NCBI GenBank assembly: GCA_014706385.1
Contig: JACGZH010000007.1
Span: forward strand, 1,433,501-1,497,500
Length of the DNA stretch: 64,000 nt
Direction: 5' to 3'
Source: Phaffia rhodozyma
Taxonomy: Eukaryota > Basidiomycota > Tremellomycetes > Cystofilobasidiales > Mrakiaceae
Within the stretch, counting starts at the first letter, position 1. Every line of letters starts with the position of its first letter. The translations under genes and the position numbers were made by a program. This document shows, in pieces, positions 11,014-20,604 of this stretch. Under the pieces are notes generated by a model. That model searched no databases and was not told the DNA's origin. It saw only the letters and a program-made list of their open reading frames with translations.

Positions 11014-14000
11014 ATGGGTGTATATACTCCATTACAAGACCGGCCTCAGTCGTCTGTTAGAAGATCTCCTCTTCTCTTACTTCTCTTCATCCCTCTCCTA
11101 GGAGTCATCCATCTTGTCTCCGGTCCACTTAGCGAGTCGGCTCACTCTGGGCTTGCCAATCTCTCGCGACATCACTCGAACCCAGCCGATCGGTGGTCCG
11201 AGTACAAATCATTGAAATGTCCCGTTCAGGTCAAGACCATCTTGCCTGCAAAGACTCTTGTTCTCCCAAGTGGATACAGAGCACAAAGTGCAAAGAGGTT
11301 GTCGGATGCTGTCGTAAGTATATACCGCGATGATTGGTTATCTTTTTTTCTCCTACCTCAAACGCTGATCGGTCATATCCGATGGTTATGGGGTTTTTTT
11401 TACGATGGTTAATGAAGAAACAAGCAACTATTTCATACGATGACAATGGTCTACCTACCGAAGACAAGCGATGGCTCCCTTTCTTTGGCTTTCAAACGTG
11501 GTTGCAGGATACTTTTCCAGCGGTGTTTGAACATCCTGCGGTCACTTACGAAGCGGTCAATACATTGGGTATCTTGACCACCGTCAAAGGAAGCGATCCG
11601 TCGTTGAAACCACTCCTCTTGCTGGTAAGTTTGATAACTTATTGCTTCTAATTTTTCGATTGCCTCACTAGAAACGAACGACTAAATGTTTTGGTCATCT
11701 GAATCGTCCGAAACATCAGTCACATTACGATGTCACGCCTGCACCGCTCGAAACATACGGCAGATGGACTGTATGTAGAAGTTTCTTTCTCGATGCGCAC
11801 ACGGACATCATCTAGCTCACACTTGGACTACATTTACCAATAGCACGCCCCTTTTTCCGGATTCATTGATGATGAATATGTCTGGGGTCGAGGCGCGAGT
11901 GACGACAAAACTCTTCTTGTGGGTTCTTGGCATCTCAATCAGCCATCCTACGAGCTTTTACCGATTCGCTTGACCGTTTACATTAATTTTTGCAGATTGG
12001 CCAATATGAGGCACTTTCTCTGCTCTTGTCTGATCCAGATTGGGTACCCCGGCGAACAGTCATCCTCTCTCATGGATTCGACGAGGAAGAAGTGTTCCAA
12101 AGACAAGGAGCCGGCGAACTAGCCAAATTCCTCGAGAACCGGTACGGGAAAGATAGTATGCTCTTGGTCATTGACGAAGGAAACAGTTTCGCCGATGCTT
12201 GGGGAGACGAATTTGCGGTTCCTGCTTCTAGCGAGAAAGGATATCTGGACGTCAAATTTACAGTCGGGTACGTCAGTTTCCCAACTTTTTCCTTGATCGA
12301 AACATAGATCTGACCACAAATTCGATATTATGTCATATTCACTCTTCAGAACAACCGGTGGTGTACGTGTTTTGTTCTTCCTTGCAGAAATACTCCTTCG
12401 TGATACTGACTCATCCATTCTTCGGATATCATTGATCCTACCAGCACTCATCCATTCCTCCCTCTCACAGTGGAATCGGTATCATGGCAGACATCATCCA
12501 TGCGCTCGAAGATAACCCTTACTCTCCTTCCGTACGTCACACAGCATCGAATTGATATATCTTGACACTTGTCATTCAGGGCAGGCCTGACATGTCAGTC
12601 ACGTCTCTATAATTCTCAAGTTTGGTCCGGATGATCCGACATTGGCATTCTTGACCTGCGCTGCGGAGTTTGCTCCCAAGTTTCCCAGGAAATGGTCAAA
12701 ATTGATCAAGGATGGGTCCAGGAAATCATTGACTCATTTGGCAAATGAGTTCGGAAAAACTAGTCCTTTCAACCATGGTAGCTATTTGTTTCTTTGCTTA
12801 CTCATATGTTGTCGGCGTGCGCGCTTCATCGGGATGACCAAGTATCTGGCAAGTGACGATTCGTTTCGTCTGTTCTGTATAAAGCTTTGGTCACGACTAC
12901 TCAAGCGATTGATGTCATTCATGGTGGATCCAAAGGTATGGGTATCATAATTACCTTCACTCTTAGAACAGAAGAATTGATCCTGATATGGTTTCTTGAA
13001 ACTCCCTCTCTCTACTTTCAGTCAATTCGCTTCCTGAGGAAGTGACGCTTCTGATGAATCACCGAGTCTCATTCGATTCAAATCTGACCTCGGTGCAGAA
13101 ATCGATTGCCTCCCTTATTAAACCCATTGCCTCTCACTATGGACTTGCCTTCTCGGCTTTTGCCGAGGACATCACCAAATCGATCGGAAGTGATGTGCAA
13201 TCTGTGCTGGGGAGTAAGTATATCAAGGTGGAGACTCTAGGCGTTCCGTTAGAGCCAGCGCCGAGGAGCGTGGTAGATGGTGAAGTCTGGGGGTTGTTGG
13301 CTGGAAGCATCAAAGCAGCCTTTCCAAAGAAAGACGGCGGGGAGCGCATCGTCTCGCCTTCGTGAGTATATGCCTGGTCTCGGCAGGTGTCTTTCACTGC
13401 GTTCCGTTTGTGTTAGTCTGCTTTCTGATCAAGGCCCTCAATGTTCTGTAGTACCATGACCGGAAATACCGATACAAAGGTTTTTTGAACCCATACTATC
13501 TTTCCATGTAACCGCAGCCATGTTGACGTCGTCTATCCTTGACCTCCTTTTTGTTCTAATCTTTATAGGTATACCACTCGTTATCCAATGCGATCTACAG
13601 GTTTAAAGGCGTACGTTTACTTCAATCGTCGTGTGATATTGGTGAAGAATAACGACTGACATCATTGTTGTTTCTCTCAACTCCTCAGGACGGACCTGGC
13701 GGAGGCAATGCAGTATGTGTTCAATCCTGATACAACCTTCCTGCTTTCTGTACGATTGTCTCAAAGAAACCTTTGCCTAAACAATCGTTCTGCTCCGCTT
13801 TCTTTCGTTCTTCGCTGTTATAGCACACTGTTGATGAGAAAGCACCTATCGAAGGCCACTTGGGAATCATTCGATGGATCCACACTATGTGCGCTCTTGA
13901 ACCAACTTCTTGTCTACTACCCTTAGATAGATTGACAAATTGACTGACAAACTACCCGGTGATACCTTTTTATACGTCCACAGCATACAAAATGCTGTAA

Positions 14001-14064
14001 GTCTATTTCTCCTATTCCAACGTAGAATCTGTTCCGTACCCTTAGATCTGACGAACGGTTGTGA
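11014..14064 (+). CDS. M20 metallopeptidase, carboxypeptidase S (CPS1)-like
   Basis: Vacuolar Gly-X-type carboxypeptidase of family M20A. The N-terminus has a signal anchor (SPLLLLLFIPLLGVIHLVSG), as in yeast Cps1, a type II vacuolar precursor. Then follow LSDAV...ATISYDDNGLPTED, the metal-binding SHYDVTPAPLETYGRWT (about 11720-11770), VWGRGASDDKTLL (bridging Asp), ILSHGFDEEEVFQRQGAGEL (catalytic Glu and metal Glu), VIDEGNSFADAWGDEF, and the C-terminal His motif GGGNAHTVDEKAPIEG with LGIIRWIHT (about 13825-13885). The tail seems to splice to IIQNA near 13984; the stop at 14062-14064 depends on one more very short intron and could differ. The start is the ATG before the signal anchor. It follows the Ser-rich gene in the same direction, 256 bases away. 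Confidence 0.85.
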
Positions 14065-14373
14065 ATGTTGGCATGGGTAACACTTTTAAAACATCAAGGA
14101 TGCTTACAACGGACCTCAGTAAAGCACTCAGCTGTACGACTTTCAACATTTTCCTTTTCTTCTCGTTTTCTTTTCTGTCGTTGTATGATTTTGTTGTCCT
14201 CTTTCACTCTTGTACTGAGAGTTGTGTGTGGATATCGTTATATAGATACATGTATGAGACTTTGGGTAAATGAATAACGGTGATTGAGAACATGAATGTG
14301 TAAGCACACGAGACAGAGGTCGGTACATCGAGAATGGACAACAGCGCATGCTGAAAGTAACAAGGAGAATTGT

Positions 14374-15352
14374 TCACGATGAATCCATCTCAACATCCTC
14401 TTCGTCACTCTCGCTCTCGCCGACCCTGTTCTGACTCCCTGCACCAATCACACTGTCATCTCCACTCTCGCTATCACTCAAGCTAGAATCTCGGTCGGGG
14501 GGGTACTCCTTAAATGCATAACCTCCCTTTCCGATCTCTTCTATCAGCTTATACAAATCAGTATAGAGTTCTCGGAGTACAGAAGGCGCCGTTTGTGGAA
14601 TCAAGCCGATCGCTTTGTCGAGATAGGTGAGAGCAGTTCGGTGGTCGCTTGTTGCCGGTGGGGCTAATGGTTTTGATACCAAGAATCGATTCGTTAGTAC
14701 AAGATTGAGACTAGTTTTGCGAACGATGTTTATATCATGTGAGTCTGGTAAAAGACTTGCCTCCTGGAGAACTATGTTCAAAGGCGATTCCCAAAGCGCA
14801 TAACGCGGCTAGAAGGTGAAGCTCCGGACTAACTGCGTATGGTAAGCCGGGAAGGAACAGGTCGAGCCTTTCGAGTGCACGCTCAAATTGAGGAGGTGAA
14901 CGGATGAGAAGGTGTTGAGTGTATGTGTTTAGCAATGGGACGGACTGTGATTGAAATAAAAACGTGATGACAAGCTGGATATTCAGTCTTAAAGTCCTTG
15001 AGATGAAGGAACTAGAAGGACAAACCATTGTTCCTCCGCCTCTCATTAGACCCTCCAGCCAATCTTCTCGTCTACCCTCCAATCTATCCAATTCTTCCGG
15101 TTCATTGTCCTCTGGAAAATCTCTCAACAAAGCGCTTCCGAGAACCCACCAGTCTTCCCAAACGGTCTCTCGGAGTCCAACTAGAATTCCCCAAGCGCGT
15201 CTAGCCCGGTCAGAATCATTTCTGAGGAGCGATAGGTGAAACACCGCCGTCAGATGGGCGATGTGTTGGGCTCTATGGGTTTTCGGTTGACTCTGTCGCG
15301 GCCTGGATGATGGCCTGGAAGTAAAGGCAGAAGGGCCGGATGGGAAACCCAT
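14374..15352 (-). CDS. RRN11-like RNA polymerase I initiation factor subunit
   Basis: Probable subunit of the Pol I core factor (Rrn11; animal TAF1A), an alpha-helical repeat protein needed for rRNA promoter recognition. The best evidence is AQHIAHLTAVFHLSLLRNDS followed by RARRAWGILVGLRETVWEDWW, matching the TPR-like start of Rrn11 where paired helices end in RA.RAWG.L. Further helices follow: LLNTYTQHLLIRSPPQFERA, LHLLAALCALGIAFEH and TALTYLDKAIGLIPQTAPSV. The tail is acidic and Ser-rich (SLSDSESGDDSV..., EEDVEMDSS). Two introns are visible, at about 15026-14941 and 14760-14664; the second starts with GC, not GT. The first in-frame ATG is at 15352; upstream coding exons cannot be excluded. 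Family assignment rests on motif memory and is moderate. Confidence 0.55.
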
Positions 15353-15682
15353 CTCATGCTTGCCTATTTCTTGTGAGAGTTGAGACACGTTAGGTCAAAA
15401 ATCGACCAGGAACGAGAGCGAGGAACAGGTGTCGTAAGAAGTTGCGTGACCTTCAAAAAGCTGTGCTTCTCACGGCTTATGTAATGGAAAAGGCCCCGCT
15501 AAAATCGAGACGACCCTGTTCCTAGCGTAATCTTCCCAGTCCGCTAATAACACATACCGTCCTCTCGCTCTCATACTCTCCGTACCAACTCATCTTCAAG
15601 TACGGGTTCATCTCTGTCGTTGTCTTTCTTCTCTAACATACAAACCGATACTTACTTGATTTCTGTTTAAAGGAGCTCTTCG
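15353..15682. promoter_or_regulatory. Divergent promoter, RRN11-like / small membrane protein
   Basis: 330 bases between opposite start codons. The side facing 15683 is CT-rich (about 15560-15660), typical of leaders in this window. No further element is recognised. Confidence 0.35.
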
Positions 15683-16317
15683 ATGCCTACCGGTTCGTTT
15701 CTCTGTCCTTCCAGCTTAGTTCAAGAAATAGTGGCATCTTGCTTGACGCGATGAACCAACCAGCTGACTTCGAATTCTTCCACTCAATCTGATCTCGTCT
15801 TACTCTACCTGCTTTTATTGAATCACAATCAGCTTCTCACCCATACTTTCCCACGCCTGCTAGGGGACTGACTTTGTTCGCTCGAGGAGTGAGTCAAAAG
15901 ATTCACTATCAAGTTGCATCTCATTATTCACCTTGGGCCCACTCGTTCGCCAGAATTGGACGAGTGTTCCGCCATTCTTCTTCATTAACTGACATTCTAG
16001 AATGCATCCTCCTCTTCTTCTTCTTCTTCTTCTTCTTCTTCTCCTCTCACCTGATTAAAAAAACCTGTTCTCATCACAGATTGAAGGTGGTCAGTCAAGG
16101 TCTAGTTTATAAAAAGAAGGATTATGTTCCAGACATGCTTGCTAATAGTCATCTCCGGGGGTTTCGATCTGCGATATATTCGGGCCATCTAGCCTTCTGG
16201 TTCTGGATGTTCTATCACAGTACGTGATCCATTCTTTCTTCCTTATCCAACAGACTCAAAGAACTCTCTCAAGAAGTCGAGGCCACTCAGCATGAGATAA
16301 GATATTCCAGCGACTAA
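15683..16317 (+). CDS. Small single-span membrane protein, about 80 residues, four exons
   Basis: This gene was rebuilt from splice signals. Exons: 15683-15692 (MPT plus one base), 15833-15888, 16087-16219 and 16274-16317. They join in frame to MPTASHPYFPTPARGLTLFARG, then VVSQGLVYKKKDYVPDML, then RGFRSAIYSGHLAFWFWMFY as a transmembrane helix, then HKVEATQHEIRYSSD and a TAA. The second intron carries a (CTT)n tract just before its acceptor. A short, basic, one-helix protein with an aromatic-rich helix resembles small accessory subunits of mitochondrial respiratory complexes, such as the NDUFB2 type, but I cannot place it firmly. It may be a false model; the phase agreement of all three joins is the main support. 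Confidence 0.45.
16012..16042 (+). repeat. (CTT)n microsatellite in an intron
   Basis: About ten CTT units in the second intron of the small membrane-protein gene, acting as an extended polypyrimidine tract before the acceptor near 16086. Confidence 0.9.
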
Positions 16318-16388
16318 AACATATGATCTCTTGTCTCTTTATAGTTCGAGAGAGTTTCGCTGTCAAACTTGTTTGTCCTCATCTCTTT

Positions 16389-16933
16389 TCATCTAAGCAG
16401 AGTCTTCATAGCTGCTTCAGCTAGCCGGGCCATCTCAAAGATCTGCTGATGGCTAATAATTCCGTTCCGACACTGTACATACCATAGCGATGGAGATACC
16501 CGTTCCAGAAGATTGGCTACCTCTATGAAGGAGAAGGCTGGACCGGTGGAAAATTCGGATCCTGGCCTTCCAAGCGTGGATGGGTCAAGAATGCCGGAGG
16601 GGATGTGTACTAGAACAAGAGAGCTTGTATTCACCAGACTGTTGTATTTCCGAGAAGGGCGGACGATGGAATGTCCCTTTGTATGCTCCTTTGACACACG
16701 CACATGGAGGTGCTGCAAACTTAAGCTAAGACGAAATCGAACTTCGTCCCATCACGCGCCTGTATCAATTTCTTTCATTTGGACCATGTTACTATACTGG
16801 TGGAGAACGGAAAGACAGAAGATGACGATCTGAATGGAAAAGGATCAAGATCAGGATTAAGGTGTGGGAATGAACCTAGTTGACTGAACGCTATGTTAGG
16901 GTTATCACCACAGATAAGATTAATTCTCGCCAT
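16389..16933 (-). CDS. Putative short gene, strand uncertain
   Basis: Unrecognised. On the minus strand an ATG at 16933 opens MARINLICGDNPNIAFSQLG... for about 50 residues. After an intron near 16790-16711 (gtccaa...ttgcag) a frame continues to FSFIEVANLLERVSPSLWYV and QQIFEMARLAEAAMKTLLR, stopping at 16389. The phase of the join does not clearly select that frame. On the plus strand the same DNA can encode GYLYEGEGWTGGKFGSWPSK and RGWVKNAGGDVY before a stop near 16612, so the coding strand is not settled. Its start would lie only about 70 bases from the start of the F-box gene, which is very close. Confidence 0.3.
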
Positions 16934-17003
16934 CGTCTATTCTTTCATTCATTTCGACATCCTCAGACGTTCAAGGTCTTGAACAGTCACCTAATCGCCC
17001 GTC

Positions 17004-19932
17004 ATGTCCTACAAGAGGGGAATCTCCCCATCATCCGTTAACGGTTCTCAGTCCAAACGCTCTCGCCTGACGTCTTCATCATCTCAGCCGATCGCTCCTT
17101 CTACACCTGTATCTACTTCCACCACATCAACATCTACCGGCTCGATCTCTACCGAACGAGCTTTGACTCTAGACGCCTCGACCCTTTCTGATGAGCTTTT
17201 CCTTGAGGTGTTCTCCTATTTAAGCCCATGGGACCTTTCGATGATCGAAAGGGTTGATCGGCATTTTTCAAGACTGGCAAACGATTCATTGGTTTGTTCT
17301 GCTCCTTGTCCTTGTCTCAAAGTTTCCCCCACTAAAAGGACTCTTGCGCGTATAAATGTTTACCTCTCCATTCACTTGCGGGACACTACTTTAAATCCTC
17401 TTGTACATAACTGAATCTGGAACCGGTCCATCAGCTATGGAAAAGGCTTTATATGAGTGAGCCTTCGTTCATTTTACATCAATGAACGATTCGCCTTCTA
17501 GTTCCTGTTCGAGTTGAGACTGACCTGGACGCCTGTACCCTTGATTTGACACAACTTTCGTAAGCCGCCAATCCGTACGCGCCTAGTCTTCGAGGATCAC
17601 GATCATCAACTCCATCCAGACGTTCATCACTTGTTGGTAACTATTTTAACTCTACATCTACAGGAGCGACTACAGTCGATGTGTCGGCATCCGACTCCTT
17701 GTCATCACCCTTGAAGGCTAAAATGTCGTCCGACTGCGAGGATGAGCAGAGCGACGTCTTATCTTTACCATTGAGACGGAGAAAGAATAGGGATAGAGAA
17801 AAAAGCAATATAAACTGGAAGGAGATGTTCAGGGTTCGTTATCAGCTTTGTTTCTTCTTGTGTGAGTACGTGGCACAGCTGATGAACACCTCTCACGATC
17901 ACTCAGATATCAACCAATTGGTCCTCTGGGAGGTCGACTTTGACACCGCTATCGACACCTAAGCGTCTTGTATCTAGCCCTCAGCCTGCCTTGCATGCCT
18001 CTGCTTCAATCTCTTCTGCCTCTAAACATATAGACTCTCACTCAATTCCCTCGCTCGAACCAAAGTCTATCCAGACACGCACAATCCTTGCGCTCCTACA
18101 TCCCGTCATTTTATACGCAACTCAATCACCCACTTCATTGAGCCCCCCTGAAATTCAAATCTTTCTCGCCTCTCGCCGGTCGGACCCTTCGGATTCAGCT
18201 GGTCAAAAGACTGAACACCAAGCTCAAGTCGGAGAGCTGGTGACCTCGTTTGTTTCCCCAGGGTTACGAAAGGAAAAAAAGACAGGGTGGCTGAGAGGTG
18301 AAGTCTGGGTGACGGATTTGTCTGTCGATAAACAAGATGAATCGTCTAGGGTTTATGTAGGTTACTCGTCCGGGGCGATGTCGATCTTGACGATCGATCT
18401 GCCAGAAATTGTCCTTTCCAATACATCCAGGTCTTCGTCGTCCTCATCATCTTTGAGAAATATCTCTCACGGAGATATTATCGTTCATGAAACATACTTT
18501 CAGCCGTCTCCCACCGTCCCTCCACTCTCAGTACCCATCATATCAGCATTATATGGTTCGCTTCTCGTGACTTGTACGGATGAGTTCAGTCTCTCCTTCT
18601 ACACTATCCCCGATGAAGTACACGACGGGAAAAACCATCCCCGATCTCAAGCTCAGGGAATAAAGCCTTTCAAAGTAGTCAGATCGCATACATCTTGGTT
18701 TCCTGCTTCTATCTCCATTAATCCACTCCCGCTATCTCGACCTATCTCTATTACATCCTCTTCGCTCTCAGAGAGCGAAGAAGAAGTAGGAACGAACACC
18801 AAAGACGACCACCGAGTCGTAGTATCTATCGGTTTCACTATCCCTGTTTATCCAGACCAATGGACCGTGTCCATTCAGCAGTTCCAATTGCGTGCTCCTG
18901 CAGCTCGACTACCGTTACATGCAGGCATCAACTGGACATGGATAGACGATCGAATATTGAGCGCATTGATGCCTTCTGTTCCCTTTACCTATCCATTTGA
19001 GTCCTTATCTGGAGCAGGGACGCGCACACGAGGAGCGAACGAAATAGGCTCCGTTGGAAAAGTTTCAAGCTTGGCAATGGATGGTCGGTGGATCTGTTTG
19101 GCTGGAGAAGATAATAGAGTCCAGATATTTGAGGTACCTGTTGGAACTTGGACTGGAGCTTCCAAGAGAAGTGATGGTGTTAGAACCAAAGAGAAGATGG
19201 GCAAAGAGAAGATAGGAAGGAAGGATGGGTTAGTGTGGAGGCATACGTTATGGGATCATCATGCTGCTGTTACATCTGTATCCTGTTTAGACGGTATGTC
19301 CCTCTTCTTCTTCGAAGTATTTTCACTTGATATCTTCCTCTTGGAAAATAAGTCAAGTTACTGATATCGTTCGTTGTAAAGGTCGATGCATAACAGCAGA
19401 TTCAACAGGAAGACTCCTCATTTGGTCCTTGGATCAACCTTTCGACCCAGAGGGGCTTTCTCCTCTCCCTCTTCCACTTCGTTCCATTCTTCTTCCTTCC
19501 GCGTCCTTTTCACAACCTCATACACCTCCCCTATCGTCCTCATCTTCAACCTTCTTGAAGACCGGTTTGGAGCCAGAAACGAGCGCAAGTTTAGGAACAG
19601 ATGATACAGAAGTCAAGGACGACGCGAAATTTGTTGAAGTCCTCAAACCTCGGTTCAAACCTTTTGAAGATCCATCCTCTTCTGTCTCCCAACAGATCGA
19701 TACGAGAAAGGTCGGTCATGGTGAACATGATGGTGATTATTCGACCGCAGAGCGCAACAGAAAGAAACTCGATGGTGAAGGAAACGAAGTCAGAGGCAAG
19801 GAGTGCATCAAATGGGTAGGTCAGGATGCCATGACGGTTGTTACCGTTAGTACAGCTCGGATGGGAGAAGGACATGGAGATGAGCGTGTCGCAAATGAAG
19901 AGAGGATCAAAGTTTGGGGGTTTGATGGATGA
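17004..19932 (+). CDS. F-box and WD40-repeat protein
   Basis: Probable substrate receptor of an SCF ubiquitin ligase. After a Ser/Thr-rich N-terminus, exon 1 carries an F-box: TLSDELFLEVFSYLSPWDLS then MIERVDRHFSRLANDSL (about 17180-17292), the surface that binds Skp1. Short exons follow, giving VWKRLY and a Ser-rich linker with SLPLRRRKNRDREKSNINWK. The long exon 17930-19294 and the next one form a beta-propeller-like region with WD-type blades, for example VYVGYSSGAMSILTIDL, VSSLAMDGRWICLAGEDNRV and GRCITADSTGRLLIWSLDQP. The C-terminal part is polar and charged (EHDGDYSTAERNRKK) and ends KVWGFDG at 19932. I do not recognise a named orthologue. The gene ends tail to tail with the LRR-like gene. 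Confidence 0.8.
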
Positions 19933-20604
19933 TTTTCCAGTGCTTTGAGCACCACTTCTTGCTGTTCAAATTCAATTGATGTTTCCAAACACAACCATGA
20001 ATCAAGAAAGGTAAAGAAAGAGAAGTCGAGAGATTAGGAAACTAGAAACACAAAGTATACAAATTCCTCGACGATGGAAAAGAGAACAAGACCGGGAGAA
20101 GAAGAGATCGTTGTGAAAATATGGGATAGGATCAATCGATCTATTGACTCGAAGAGATGAGAGACATATACTGCATATCGACAACAGAGACAATAAGAGA
20201 AAGTCTCAGATTGTTGGTTTATATACAGTAGATACAGCGGGTGAGACATCAAGCGCAAAATCCAGAGGAGAGGAAGCAAGACGAAGAGAAGAACAGGACG
20301 AGCCTGGAAGGAGGTCAGGACTATACCGTTTTCAGCCTTTGACCGATCCTCCTTTTCCTCTCCCTACCTTCTTTTGTTTCTCTTCCCCGTCAGTTACCAA
20401 AGATGGGAACAGCCCAATTCCTGATCCTGTATCTCCACATCCGGATGTCGTTCTCGATCGTCCTTGGTTGAACGCGCGAGGTGATTTGGTAAGTGAAGGA
20501 GGAGGGCTGGATATTTCAGATGAAGGTGAAATCAAAGCCGGTGGAGCTTCAAGGATTTTCCAGATGCAAAGCGAACAGAGAATTGTAGATTTTACCTCTG
20601 AAAT
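19933..20604. other. Intergenic, convergent gene ends
   Basis: Lies between the stop of the F-box/WD gene and the proposed stop of the minus-strand LRR gene. The minus strand stays open at about 20332-20600 with a polar, Ser/Pro-rich frame (SPSSEISSPPPSLTKSPRAF), which may be an extra C-terminal exon of the LRR gene reached through an intron near 20620-20660. The plus strand also has an open frame at 20144-20608 without recognisable motifs. Confidence 0.4.
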
